Positions 53,167 to 62,324 of a DNA stretch of 64,000 bases are shown one piece after another; within the stretch, counting starts at the first letter, position 1; every line of letters starts with the position of its first letter. This stretch comes from Lachnospiraceae bacterium. GTDB taxonomy: Bacteria; Bacillota; Clostridia; Lachnospirales; Lachnospiraceae. The position numbers and the translations under genes are program-made. The notes beneath the pieces are model-generated. The model did no database searches, was not told the DNA's origin, and saw nothing but the letters and a program-made list of their open reading frames with translations. The stretch lies in the NCBI GenBank assembly GCA_910575105.1, contig CAJTDK010000007.1, positions 1 to 64,000 of the forward strand. The letters run 5' to 3'.

Positions 53167-54666
53167 CTACTTGCGGTACGCAACACTGTTCCACAAAAGC
53201 TCATTCTTAAACTGCCGGATCGTAGTGTCCTTATCAATATAAACCGCCTCGACACCCATAGCATTTGCCCAGTCGCCCATCTGCTCTGCAGTAAGGTCAT
53301 AGGAAAATGCCGTATGGTGCGCTCCTCCTGCCAGAATCCAGGCTTCCGCGCCTGTCTTAAGGTTCGGCATCGGCGTCCAGAATGCCGTTGCAACCGGGAG
53401 CTTCGGCATCGGCTTTTCATTTTTCTTACACTCTACATCATTGATGATCAGGCGGAACCTGTCGCCAAGGTCAATGAGGGACGTAGCGATCGCCGGGCCT
53501 GTCTTTGAGGTAAATACGAGCCTTGCCGGATCCTCCCTGTCTCCCATGGAAAGGGGCTGCTCCTTGATACTGATCTTGCCCTCTGCGATGGACGGGCATA
53601 CCTCAAGCATATGCGCCTGCAGGATTCCCTCCTTGCCCGGAACCAGATTATAGGTGTAATCCTCCATAAAGGAAGTTCCCTTGGCATCCTTCACTCCCTG
53701 GGCCATGATCTTCATCACACGTACCATAGCCGCCGTCTTCCAGTCGCCCTCTCCGCCGAAGCCGTAGCCTTTTTCCATCAGCCTCTGGATGGCAAGGCCC
53801 GGAAGCTGCTTTAATGCGCCAAGGTCGCCGAAGTGGGTAACAATCGCATGGTAATTCTTCTCCTCCAGGAACCGCTCGAACCCAATCTCGATACCGGCCT
53901 GCACAGCTACATGCTCGCGGAATTCCTTCTCATCTCTGCCCTCTAAAAGAATCTCATATTTGTCATAATATTCCTCAACCAGAGCGTTGATATCGCCCTG
54001 GGATACAGCTCCGACCGCCTCTGCGATCTCATTTACCGGATAAGTGTCAACCTCCCACCCGAACTTGATCTGCGCCTCAACCTTGTCGCCCTCGGTAACG
54101 GCAACATTTCTCATATTGTCAGCGATTCTCATCACGCGCACATGGCTGCTCTCGATCACGCCGATGGCGGTACGCATCCATGAGCCGATCCTTTTCTGTA
54201 CGTCCTCATCCGCCCAGTATCCCATAACTACCTTGCGCTCCATGCCAAGGCGGCTGAATATGTGCCCGTACTCGCGGTCGCCGTGTGCCGCCTGATTCTC
54301 ATTCATGAAATCCATATCGATGGTATCATAAGGAATCTCCCTGTTGAACTGTGTATGCAGATGAAGGAGCGGTTTTCTGAACTCCTGCAGTCCCAGAATC
54401 CATGATTTTGCCGGTGAAAATGTGTGCATCCAGGTAATAACCCCGGCACAGTTTTCGTCCATATTCGCCTCATTGAACGTTTTTCTGATCAGCTCATTCG
54501 TAATGAGAGTCGGTTTCCAGACTACTTCAAAGGGAAGGTTACCGGACTTATTAAGCTCCTCAACGATAATCTTTGAATGTTCCGCCACATGTGCCAGACA
54601 CTCATCCCCATACAAATCCTGTGAACCGGTGCAAAACCAAAACTGATACTTTTTCATCTCCATCAT
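53167..54666 (-). CDS. araA: L-arabinose isomerase
   Basis: A 499-residue isomerase that converts L-arabinose to L-ribulose. It begins KYQFWFCTGSQDLYGDECL, with ITWMHTFSPAKSWI, HTQFNREIPYDTIDMDFMNENQAAHGDREYGHI and GEGDWKTAAMVRVMK carrying the metal-binding Glu and His residues. AGGAGG lies ten bases before the first ATG. It is the first gene of araA-araB-araD; no arabinose transporter gene survives intact nearby. Confidence 0.97.
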   Translation of the reverse strand: MMEMKKYQFWFCTGSQDLYGDECLAHVAEHSKIIVEELNKSGNLPFEVVWKPTLITNELIRKTFNEANMDENCAGVITWMHTFSPAKSWILGLQEFRKPLLHLHTQFNREIPYDTIDMDFMNENQAAHGDREYGHIFSRLGMERKVVMGYWADEDVQKRIGSWMRTAIGVIESSHVRVMRIADNMRNVAVTEGDKVEAQIKFGWEVDTYPVNEIAEAVGAVSQGDINALVEEYYDKYEILLEGRDEKEFREHVAVQAGIEIGFERFLEEKNYHAIVTHFGDLGALKQLPGLAIQRLMEKGYGFGGEGDWKTAAMVRVMKIMAQGVKDAKGTSFMEDYTYNLVPGKEGILQAHMLEVCPSIAEGKISIKEQPLSMGDREDPARLVFTSKTGPAIATSLIDLGDRFRLIINDVECKKNEKPMPKLPVATAFWTPMPNLKTGAEAWILAGGAHHTAFSYDLTAEQMGDWANAMGVEAVYIDKDTTIRQFKNELLWNSVAYRK

Positions 54667-54727
54667 AATATGTTGTCCTCCTTTTTGATCAATGTATCTT
54701 TATCCGTTTTCTAAGTTTCTTATCTTT

Positions 54728-54755
54728 ATTATAGGAAACTTCTTATTTTTATCAA
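54728..54755 (-). promoter_or_regulatory. Promoter of the ara operon
   Basis: Minus-strand TTGATA (54750-54755), a 16-base spacer and TATAAT (54728-54733), about 60 bases before araA. The gap to the divergent AraC gene (54756-54916) likely holds its binding sites. Confidence 0.7.
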
Positions 54756-54916
54756 TTCCCTAACTCCGCCGTCCTGCAAAAAAAGTTACCTAATCCGACT
54801 TGTCATTACTGCATAAAGCGTTGAAAAAAACACGCCATTTGCTATAATAAAAATACGGCTATTCCCCCTACGGATGATCCGTTACATAAAACTACAGCAA
54901 AAGCAAAGGAACCGCC

Positions 54917-55960
54917 ATGACACTTTTACAACTAGCCCGCCAGATCACTGAAAACCGCCAGCTTCTCTTACCCCCGGAGCACAAGCTGAACACCCGGCTC
55001 GTCTGCCCGGAATATTCCAAATCCGTCCAGGATGTAAAGACTTACCCGCTTCTTCAGGAGGAGCGGATCTTTGCCCTGTGCTGGAATATCCGCAGCTCCC
55101 ATGAGCTTTATGCCACCATATGCCCTTCCCCCCAGCCATTCTGCTGCCGCCACCATTTTTCGGACGGAGAGAAGACCCAGCTTCACACTCACGACTATAT
55201 CGAACTGGCCTATATCGTAGACGGCCGTTTCAGCCAGCGGATCCTCGGGAAAGACATCTCCTTTTCCAGAGGCGACCTGTGCCTGATCGACAAGAACTGC
55301 ATCCACCAGGACTATCTGCTTTCCCAGCCGGCCACTATCCTTTTTCTGGGGATCGCTAACGATATGTTTTCTGAGATCATGGAGGAAAATGTAACAGCGC
55401 AGAAGATCACGTCATTTTTGCAGTCCGCCCTCCTAAAGCAGAAGGATCTCCAGCAATACCTGCATTTTAAGCCGAACGCCCAAAAAGCGGCGGATCTGGA
55501 GGACTGCCTTTTCCTGCTCCTTAAGGAGCTCTACGAAGGCCGGGTCGGGTCGCGCCACATCTGCCGGGGGCTTCTCCTTCGCATATTCGCGATCATCAGT
55601 ACAAAATACGACTTTTCACTCTCGAAGGATCAGCGAAAGACCATGAACTGGATCATCTTCGAGGAGGTTTCCGCATATATCCGGAAGAATTATGCCGACA
55701 TTAAGATCCAGGATCTGACGGATGTTTTCCATTTTCAGGAAGATTATTTCAACCGGCTGATCAAGGGCAAGACCGGGCTTACCTACTCAGCTTTCCTGCA
55801 GCAGGTCCGGCTCGAGAAGGCGGAGCATCTACTCACCTCTTCTAAGAAAAGCGTAGAAGAGATCGCCGCGGCCGTAGGCTATCACAACAAGGGGTATTTT
55901 TATAAGATCTTTCAGGAAAAATACGGCACTACGCCGTCAAAGTACCGAAAAAAGCCCTGA
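54917..55960 (+). CDS. AraC family transcriptional regulator (arabinose operon)
   Basis: A 347-residue regulator, longer than average because of an N-terminal extension before the cupin-like sensor (THDYIELAYIVDGRFSQ at about 95). The C-terminal pair of helix-turn-helix units is IKIQDLTDVFHFQEDYFNRLIKGKTG and VEEIAAAVGYHNKGYFYKIFQEKYGTTPSKY. Divergent from araA, it is the likely regulator of arabinose use. The sequence is not close to E. coli AraC, so I give no symbol. Confidence 0.92.
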   Translation: MTLLQLARQITENRQLLLPPEHKLNTRLVCPEYSKSVQDVKTYPLLQEERIFALCWNIRSSHELYATICPSPQPFCCRHHFSDGEKTQLHTHDYIELAYIVDGRFSQRILGKDISFSRGDLCLIDKNCIHQDYLLSQPATILFLGIANDMFSEIMEENVTAQKITSFLQSALLKQKDLQQYLHFKPNAQKAADLEDCLFLLLKELYEGRVGSRHICRGLLLRIFAIISTKYDFSLSKDQRKTMNWIIFEEVSAYIRKNYADIKIQDLTDVFHFQEDYFNRLIKGKTGLTYSAFLQQVRLEKAEHLLTSSKKSVEEIAAAVGYHNKGYFYKIFQEKYGTTPSKYRKKP

Positions 55961-56066
55961 TGCAGATCTGGTTTCGGTCTGGCTGCTGATCCGGCGCATC
56001 CCTGAAAGCATCCGGCGGAAACCACCGGCCTGTGTGATTTTCGCCTGTTATATGTCGGATCAGCGT

Positions 56067-56528
56067 TTATTTCTTCTTTTTCAGGTTTCCAAGCACTGAC
56101 TGCAGCACGATGAAGAAGCACAGCAGAGCCGACAGTACGATACGTACCCACCAGCTTGACAGTGTTCCCTGGGTTGTGATCAGGCTGGAAATCGTTCCTT
56201 TGATCAGCACGCCGAAGATAGTTCCGAACGGAGTTCCCACACCTCCGCTAAGAAGCGTACCGCCGATGACCGCCGAGGAGATCGCATCCATCTCAAGTCC
56301 CTTTGCCTGCTCTACGAAGCCTGCACAGCTATTCAGGCAGAACAGGAATCCGCCGCAGCCATGCAGACAAGGGCTGTCACGGAGCCGACGGAGATATCGA
56401 TGCCGCCGGAGATCATGACGATGGTCAGTCCCATACTGATGACGAGAAGCCCTGCATTCGCCCATCAGGCTGAACTTACCGCCGCTTAAGATGTTGCCCC
56501 CGAAAGCAGCCGCCAGGATGGCGTCCAT
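56067..56528 (-). pseudogene. Decayed sugar ABC permease pair (ribose/galactofuranose type)
   Basis: Three pieces in different frames lie in order. First, DAILAAAFGGNILSGGKFSLMG, like the C-terminus of one RbsC/YtfT-type permease. Then LLVISMGLTIVMISGGIDISVGSV, like the N-terminal region of a second (YjfF-type) permease. Then AISSAVIGGTLLSGGVGTPFG to the end, like that permease's C-terminus. At least two deletions or frameshifts join them, so no working channel is made. It lies past the ara regulator, tail to tail, and fits loss of a pentose or galactofuranose importer. Bases 56529-56690 are AT-rich and hold nothing I recognise. Confidence 0.75.
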
Positions 56529-56690
56529 ATTTATATAATACTTGTTTTTCCGCTCCTGAAATTTTTTTATCACATAGGTTGAATTTTTTGATACTTTTCG
56601 TTGCCCTTTATAAATACAGAAAACCTTATTATATAAAATATGTCAGCTTAACATTTCTCACATATATTATATAACAAGGTCTTTTCGTTG

Positions 56691-57206
56691 CTATGACTCG
56701 TACAGTCTTCCGGCGTCCTTCCCGCCCTCAAGCCTTATCACCCGCTGGTTTCTGCTTCCCCGGAACTTCAAGGTGATATCCCGCTGCTCTTCAATAAATG
56801 GGCCGTCCACCAATACATCAAGATAGGACAAGATCTCCTCTGTCACTTCTGTATATGCCCTTCCCCCTTCGGTCATATCCACGTCAAGAAGGTATCCCGA
56901 ATAACTCCAGATATCCTTCTTCGGAAGCTCTCTCTTTACTCTTCTCAACAGCTTCACCAGCTCCCGCTGGTTCTCTGGTTCAAAGGGCTCTCCCCCCAGC
57001 AGCGTAAGCCCCTGGATATAATCCAGCGAAAGCAGACGGATGATCTCGTCCTCCGTCTCCTTTGTATATGGCTTTCCATAATCAAAATTCCATGTTTCCG
57101 CATTAAAGCAGCCCTTACAGTGATGCCTGCACCCCGACACGAACAAGCTCACCCTTACGCCAGGGCCGTCTGCGATATCGCATCCTTTTATCTTCCCATA
57201 ATTCAT
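56691..57206 (-). CDS. nrdG: Anaerobic ribonucleotide reductase activating protein
   Basis: A 171-residue radical-SAM activase. The cluster motif is CRHHCKGCFNAETW (CxxxCxxC, about 26-33), with the SAM-binding LTLLGGEPF. It installs the glycyl radical on NrdD. It is 77 bases downstream of nrdD, with a hairpin in the gap. Confidence 0.96.
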   Translation of the reverse strand: MNYGKIKGCDIADGPGVRVSLFVSGCRHHCKGCFNAETWNFDYGKPYTKETEDEIIRLLSLDYIQGLTLLGGEPFEPENQRELVKLLRRVKRELPKKDIWSYSGYLLDVDMTEGGRAYTEVTEEILSYLDVLVDGPFIEEQRDITLKFRGSRNQRVIRLEGGKDAGRLYES

Positions 57207-57220
57207 ATCCGTTCCTCATT

Positions 57221-57273
57221 GGCAAAAGAAGCACACGCTTTGAACTGCCGTCTCACCGCGTGCACTTCTTGCC
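57221..57273 (-). other. Intercistronic hairpin between nrdD and nrdG
   Basis: Arms GGCAAAAGAAGCACACGC (57221-57238) and GCGTGCACTTCTTGCC (57258-57273) pair with small bulges. There is no T-run. It probably lowers or stabilises nrdG expression relative to nrdD. Confidence 0.5.
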
Positions 57274-57283
57274 GGCCTGCACT

Positions 57284-59473
57284 CTACAGATGCAGCACCC
57301 TATCTTTGATCTCCTGCGTCCTGCCCTGATTCCAGAACTGAGTCCCGATATAACCGCAGGTCCGTCTGGCCACATACATATGGTCCTGGTCGCGGTTCCC
57401 GCAGTTCGGACATTCCCACACCAGCTTTCCCGCTTCGTCCTCCTTGATCAAGATCTCTCCGTTATATCCGCAGGATTCGCAGAAATCACTCTTCGTATTC
57501 AGTTCCGCATACATAATATTATCATAAATAAATCGCATCACAGAAACGACCGCCGGGATATTATTCTGCATGTTCGGCACCTCCACATAACTGATCGCCC
57601 CGCCCGGCGACAGCTTCTGGAAATCCGCCTCAAACTTCAGCTTGCTGAAAGCATCGATCTCCTCCGACACATGCACATGATAGCTGTTGGTAATATAATT
57701 CTTATCTGTAACGCCCTTGATGATGCCGAAGCGCTTCTGCAGGCACTTCGCAAATTTGTACGTCGTCGACTCCATCGGCGTACCGTACACCGAATAGCTG
57801 ATATTCTCCGCTTCTTTCCACTCCTTACATTTGTCATTGAGCCGCTGCATAACGGACAGGGCAAAGGGACTCGCTTCCGGATCAGTGTGAGATTTCCCCA
57901 TCATACGCACACACATCTCGTAAAGCCCGGCGTAACCGAGGGAAATCGTCGAATATCCGTTATATAAAAGCTTATCGATCGGTTCGCCCTTCTTAAGCCT
58001 TGCCAGCGCGCCGTTCTGCCACAGGATCGGAGCCACGTCCGATATCGTCCCGAGAAGCCTCTCATGGCGGCACCGCAGCGCCCTGTGGCACAGCTCGAGA
58101 CGCTCATCCAGAATCTTCCAGAACTTATCCATATCTCCATCAGAGGAGCACGCCACATCAACCAGATTGATCGTGACAACTCCCTGGTTGAACCTGCCGT
58201 AGAACTTATGGCTTCCGTCCTCATTCCTCTGGGAATCCTCCACCGTCAGGAAGGAACGGCAGCCCATACAGGTGTACACCTCGCCCTGCTTCAGTTCCTT
58301 CATGATCTTAGCAGAGATATAGTCCGGCACCATCCGCTTCGCCGTACACCTCGCCGCAAGCTCCGTCAGATACCAGTACCGGGAATTCGATTCCACATTA
58401 TCCTCGTCCAGAACGTAGATCAGCTTCGGAAATGCCGGCGTGATCCACACTCCCGCCTCATTCTTCACGCCCTGCATCCGCTGAATCAGCACTTCCTCAA
58501 TGATCAGGGCCAGATCTTCTCTGGTCTGCCCATCTTCCACCTCGTCCAGATACATAAATATCGTCACAAACGGCGCCTGCCCGTTACAGGTCATCAGCGT
58601 GATCAGCTGGTACTGGATCGTCTGGATCCCGCTCTTGATCTCCTCCCTGAGCCTTCTCTCCGTAACCCTGTCGATGATGTCCTCGTCCATGCTCTCCCGG
58701 CAGTCGATCCTTTCCTCTACAACCGCATTGCGTATCTTTTTCCTGCTGATGTCCACAAATGGCGCCAGATGAGCCAGCGAAAATGACTGTCCGCCGTACT
58801 GGTTGCTGGCTACCTGCGCTACGATCTGCGTCGCCACATTACAAGCCGTCGAGAAGCTGTGGGGCTTTTCGATCATCGTCTCACTGATGACCGTGCCGTT
58901 CTGCAGCATATCCTCCAGATTGATCAGATCGCAGTTATGTTCCTTCTGCGCAAAATAATCCGAATCATGGAAATGGATGATCCCCTCCTCGTGTGCCTGC
59001 ACCACTTCCTCCGGAAGAAGCACCCTTCTCGACAGATCCTTGCTCACCTCCCCGGCCATATAATCCCGCTGGGTGGAATTAATGACCGGGTTTTTATTGG
59101 AATTTTCCTGGTTCACCTCTTCATTCAGGTGCTCGATCAGCGCAAGGATACCGTTGTCCGTCGTATTCGACTTGCGGGTAAGCTCACGCTTATAACGGTA
59201 ACGGACATACTTCTGGGCCACCTCGTAGCCTCTCATCTCCATGATGCCCGTCTCCACCATATCCTGGATATCCTCCACATGCACCGCATGTCTCATCTCC
59301 TGAACCTTCTGCGCGATCGTATCCGCGATAGCCATCACCTGATATTCATTCATCTGGTGAAGCTTATCCACCTCCCTGTTCGCCGCCCGGATCGCGTTGA
59401 CGATCTTGTCCAAATCAAAGCTTACTTCCTCACCGTTGCGCTTGATCACGTTTGTTTTTACTTCCATCTGCAC
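57284..59473 (-). CDS. nrdD: Anaerobic ribonucleoside-triphosphate reductase (class III), GTG start
   Basis: A 729-residue oxygen-sensitive enzyme that makes deoxyribonucleotides. An ATP-cone allosteric domain (about 5-95: VIKRNGEEVSFDLDKI) precedes the reductase core. Near the C-terminus are zinc Cys pairs (CESCGYNG, CPNCGNRD) and the glycyl-radical loop RRTCGYIGTQF. The GTG at 59473 is seven bases after GGGGG and is preferred to the ATG six bases later. Two NrdR boxes lie upstream. Confidence 0.96.
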   Translation of the reverse strand: MQMEVKTNVIKRNGEEVSFDLDKIVNAIRAANREVDKLHQMNEYQVMAIADTIAQKVQEMRHAVHVEDIQDMVETGIMEMRGYEVAQKYVRYRYKRELTRKSNTTDNGILALIEHLNEEVNQENSNKNPVINSTQRDYMAGEVSKDLSRRVLLPEEVVQAHEEGIIHFHDSDYFAQKEHNCDLINLEDMLQNGTVISETMIEKPHSFSTACNVATQIVAQVASNQYGGQSFSLAHLAPFVDISRKKIRNAVVEERIDCRESMDEDIIDRVTERRLREEIKSGIQTIQYQLITLMTCNGQAPFVTIFMYLDEVEDGQTREDLALIIEEVLIQRMQGVKNEAGVWITPAFPKLIYVLDEDNVESNSRYWYLTELAARCTAKRMVPDYISAKIMKELKQGEVYTCMGCRSFLTVEDSQRNEDGSHKFYGRFNQGVVTINLVDVACSSDGDMDKFWKILDERLELCHRALRCRHERLLGTISDVAPILWQNGALARLKKGEPIDKLLYNGYSTISLGYAGLYEMCVRMMGKSHTDPEASPFALSVMQRLNDKCKEWKEAENISYSVYGTPMESTTYKFAKCLQKRFGIIKGVTDKNYITNSYHVHVSEEIDAFSKLKFEADFQKLSPGGAISYVEVPNMQNNIPAVVSVMRFIYDNIMYAELNTKSDFCESCGYNGEILIKEDEAGKLVWECPNCGNRDQDHMYVARRTCGYIGTQFWNQGRTQEIKDRVLHL

Positions 59474-59496
59474 TCTTTAACCCCCGAAACTTTATT

Positions 59497-59544
59497 CTAC
59501 AAAATATTGATTTTACATTGCTTCTATTCCACTATATATTGTGT
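59497..59544 (-). promoter_or_regulatory. Paired NrdR boxes and promoter of nrdDG
   Basis: ACACAATATATAGTGG (59529-59544) and AATCAATATTTTGTAG (59497-59512) match the 16-bp NrdR box (about ACACAATATATTGTGT). Their centres are 32 bases apart, the usual three-turn spacing. The upper box overlaps a -10 like TATATA. NrdR with ATP or dATP would repress nrdD-nrdG. The NrdR gene is not in the window. Confidence 0.75.
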
Positions 59545-59607
59545 TACTTTTCTATAATACAATAAAATGCAGAATTTGAAAAGAGGTAATTTTATTTTTT
59601 TATATTC

Positions 59608-60843
59608 TTAAAAAAGAGGGTATTTGTCTGTCAATTTCCTCACAAGCTCTCTTGCCTTTTCTACTGCCCCATCTTCCTTAATAACCATGGCTACCGCCTC
59701 TGCGATCGTCTCCATATCTTCCTCTTTCATCCCCCGGGTGGTGACTGCCGGAGTCCCAAGCCTCACGCCGCTTGTGATAAACGGGGAACGCGGATCATTG
59801 GGGATGGTGTTCTTATTGCATGTAATATGCGCCATATCCAGCCGTTTCTCCAGCTCCTTCCCGGTGACCGTTTCCTCACTCAGATCCACCAGCATCAGAT
59901 GGTTGTCCGTCCCGCCGGACACGATTTTAACGCCCCGCGCCATAAGCCCCTTGCACAGCGCCTGTGCGTTTTTTATGATCTGCTGCTGGTACTGCTTAAA
60001 TTCCGGCTCAAGCGCCTCCTTGAAGCACACTGCTTTTCCAGCGATCACATGCTCCAGGGGACCGCCCTGGGTTCCCGGAAATACTGCCTTGTTAAAGTTA
60101 AACTTTTCCGCCGCCTCTTTATTGCACAAGATCAGGCCGCCCCTCGGCCCGCGCAGCGTCTTGTGTGTGGTGGTCGTCACCACGTCCGCATAGGGGATCG
60201 GGCTCGGATGAAGCCCGGCCGCTACAAGCCCGGCAATATGAGCCATATCAACCATGAGATAAGCCCCCGCCTCGTCTGCGATCTCCCGGAACCGCTTAAA
60301 GTCAATCGTTCTTGCATAAGCGCTTGCCCCGGCGATGATCAGCCTTGGTTTTTCGCGAAGCGCCGTCTCCCGGACCACGTCATAGTCGATCACACCCTCG
60401 TCATTGACCCCGTAAAAGGATGTCTCAAAATAAGCGCCCGACAGATTCACCGGGGAGCCGTGGGTCAGATGTCCGCCATGGTCAAGATTCATACCCAGAA
60501 TCTTATCTCCCGGCTTGAGCAGCGCGAAAAATACCGCCATATTCGCCTGCGCACCAGAATGCGGCTGGACGTTGGCATAGTCGCAGCCAAACAGCTTCTT
60601 TGCCCGCTCCCTCGCCAGATCCTCTACCACGTCCACGCACTGGCATCCGCCGTAATACCGTTTTCCCGGATAACCCTCCGCATATTTATTCGTCAAAGGG
60701 CTTCCCATCGCCGCCATCACGGCCTTGCTCACCCAGTTCTCCGACGCGATCAGCTCGATATGGGAATTCTGCCGCTCCATCTCATCCGTGATCGCCTGTG
60801 CGATCTCCGGATCCACATGTTTAATCTCATCAAATGTATACAT
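59608..60843 (-). CDS. glyA: Serine hydroxymethyltransferase
   Basis: A 411-residue PLP enzyme that moves the serine hydroxymethyl group to tetrahydrofolate, giving glycine and methylene-THF. [28 protein letters not shown] is near the start, [17 protein letters not shown] follows, and the Schiff-base Lys is in [16 protein letters not shown]. Length is standard. AGGAGG precedes the ATG. It appears to be a single gene. Confidence 0.98.
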   Translation of the reverse strand: MYTFDEIKHVDPEIAQAITDEMERQNSHIELIASENWVSKAVMAAMGSPLTNKYAEGYPGKRYYGGCQCVDVVEDLARERAKKLFGCDYANVQPHSGAQANMAVFFALLKPGDKILGMNLDHGGHLTHGSPVNLSGAYFETSFYGVNDEGVIDYDVVRETALREKPRLIIAGASAYARTIDFKRFREIADEAGAYLMVDMAHIAGLVAAGLHPSPIPYADVVTTTTHKTLRGPRGGLILCNKEAAEKFNFNKAVFPGTQGGPLEHVIAGKAVCFKEALEPEFKQYQQQIIKNAQALCKGLMARGVKIVSGGTDNHLMLVDLSEETVTGKELEKRLDMAHITCNKNTIPNDPRSPFITSGVRLGTPAVTTRGMKEEDMETIAEAVAMVIKEDGAVEKARELVRKLTDKYPLF

Positions 60844-60924
60844 CGCTCATCCTCCTTGACACATTTATAGTAATTATTATAATACCCTTTTCCATTGCGG
60901 GCAATACCGAACAAAAGTTAATCG

Positions 60925-60948
60925 AAAAGGTGTAGGAAACCACCTTTT
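60925..60948. other. Palindrome between divergent glyA and ZIP genes
   Basis: AAAAGGTG/CACCTTTT (60925-60932, 60941-60948), an 8-bp stem with an eight-base loop and A/T runs on both sides, in a 181-base divergent gap. It could be a metal-regulator operator or an attenuator of the ZIP gene. A TATAAT box lies at about 60976-60981. Confidence 0.45.
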
Positions 60949-61024
60949 ATGAATAACATTTTCCCCAAAAGGGAATATAATAATACTAAGATTCGCGGGC
61001 AATTATAGTTAGAGGGTGATAGAT

Positions 61025-61801
61025 GTGCAGGCGTTTGCGATTTTGATGATTCCGTTTCTTGGGACATCGCTTGGTTCGGCGATGGTATTTTTTATGCGTG
61101 GAAAGATGAGCTCAGGGCTTGAAAAGCTTCTCCTGGGATTTGCCTCGGGAGTGATGATTGCGGCCTCTGTCTGGTCGCTGCTTATTCCGGCGATCGAGCT
61201 TTCCGAAGGGCAGGGCACGACCGGATGGATTCCGGCGGCGGCAGGTTTTCTTCTTGGCATAGCGTTCCTGCTTCTACTAGACAGCCTGATTCCCCATCTC
61301 CATAAGGGAAGCGATAAACCCGAAGGAATACACAGCAGGCTGTCCCGCACCACTATGCTGGTGTTCGCGGTAACGCTCCATAACCTTCCAGAGGGCATGG
61401 CGGTGGGCGTAACGCTGGCCGGGGCGCTGCTTGGAAATACGGGGATCACTATGGCTGGGGCGTTCGTATTGTCGGCAGGAATCGCCATACAGAATTTCCC
61501 TGAGGGCGCGATCATCTCCATGCCCCTTAGGAGCGAAGGGATGTCCCGCAGGAAGGCATTTGCCGCAGGAGTGCTCTCAGGTATCGTGGAACCTTTGGGA
61601 GGTGCGGCCACCATCCTTCTGGCGGAATGCATCACGCGCATTCTTCCGTATATGCTGGCGTTTGCGGCAGGAGCCATGATCTATGTGGTCGTGGAAGAGC
61701 TGATACCGGAATCCCAGAACGGGGAGCATTCGAACATAGGGACGATCGGCGTAGCATTCGGTTTTACGCTGATGATGATCTTGGATGTAGCTCTTGGATG
61801 A
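61025..61801 (+). CDS. ZIP family metal transporter
   Basis: A 258-residue membrane protein with about eight helices. The metal site motifs are in TLHNLPEGMAVGVTLAG and NFPEGAIISMPL, characteristic of ZIP zinc/iron permeases. A first GTG at 61016 overlaps GAGGG, so I use the in-frame GTG at 61025, eight bases after it. It imports Zn2+ or other divalent metals, inferred from family. Confidence 0.92.
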   Translation: MQAFAILMIPFLGTSLGSAMVFFMRGKMSSGLEKLLLGFASGVMIAASVWSLLIPAIELSEGQGTTGWIPAAAGFLLGIAFLLLLDSLIPHLHKGSDKPEGIHSRLSRTTMLVFAVTLHNLPEGMAVGVTLAGALLGNTGITMAGAFVLSAGIAIQNFPEGAIISMPLRSEGMSRRKAFAAGVLSGIVEPLGGAATILLAECITRILPYMLAFAAGAMIYVVVEELIPESQNGEHSNIGTIGVAFGFTLMMILDVALG

Positions 61802-61805
61802 TGCG

Positions 61806-61864
61806 AAAAATCTGCGGACAATATCTGTATTGCTTAATTCACTTAAGCCAGTGTAGTCCGCAGA
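61806..61864 (-). terminator. Terminator of the ArsC/Spx-like gene
   Basis: A 9-bp stem TCTGCGGAC/GTCCGCAGA (61811-61819, 61856-61864) encloses a second dyad GCTTAA/TTAAGC and is followed on the minus strand by TTTTT. It lies between convergent genes. Confidence 0.8.
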
Positions 61865-61890
61865 ACATCCGCCTTACTTTCTTTTTATTT

Positions 61891-62250
61891 CTATAATTTC
61901 AGTTTTTCTTTCCACTCTGCCTCTTTAAAACCGGTCAGTACAAAGTCCCCGCCTACTAGGACAGGACGCTTTACCAGCATTCCGTCCGTCGCCAGGAGCG
62001 CATAGATCTCCTCCTCTGTCATCTTGGGGAGCTTATCCTTAAGACCAAGCTCTCTGTACTTCATGCCGCTGGTATTGACAAACCGCCTGATCCCAAGGCC
62101 GCTCCTTTTATGCCACTGGGAGAGCTCACTGCTTCCCGGGTTCTCCTCTGCGATATGGCGCGTATCAAAGGCGACCCCGTGCTCTGAAAGCCAGGCCTTT
62201 GCTCTCTTACATGTACTGCATTTGGGATATTCTAACAATAGGACGCTCAT
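61891..62250 (-). CDS. ArsC/Spx-family protein
   Basis: A 119-residue thioredoxin-fold protein with the N-terminal CSTCKRA motif (CxxC, about residues 10-13) and KRPVLVGGDFVLTGFKEAEW near the C-terminus. This is the YffB/Spx/arsenate-reductase-like group. It lacks the RPI Arg signature context of true arsenate reductases in full, so resistance is not claimed. GGAGG before the ATG at 62250 sets the start. Confidence 0.9.
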   Translation of the reverse strand: MSVLLLEYPKCSTCKRAKAWLSEHGVAFDTRHIAEENPGSSELSQWHKRSGLGIRRFVNTSGMKYRELGLKDKLPKMTEEEIYALLATDGMLVKRPVLVGGDFVLTGFKEAEWKEKLKL

Positions 62251-62324
62251 CACTTCCTCCTCCAACACTCAATGTTCCATCACGGCGTATCCGCCGCATC
62301 TGCTGCCTTGACCTGCGCACTGCG

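Noticed and set aside
59827-60870. A 347-codon plus-strand open frame
   Set aside because: It lies wholly antisense to glyA, with composition expected of a shadow frame.
61891-62250. Arsenate reductase
   Set aside because: The CxxC motif and fold fit the wider ArsC/Spx group, but there are no ars genes nearby and the protein is closer in layout to Spx/YffB-like members.
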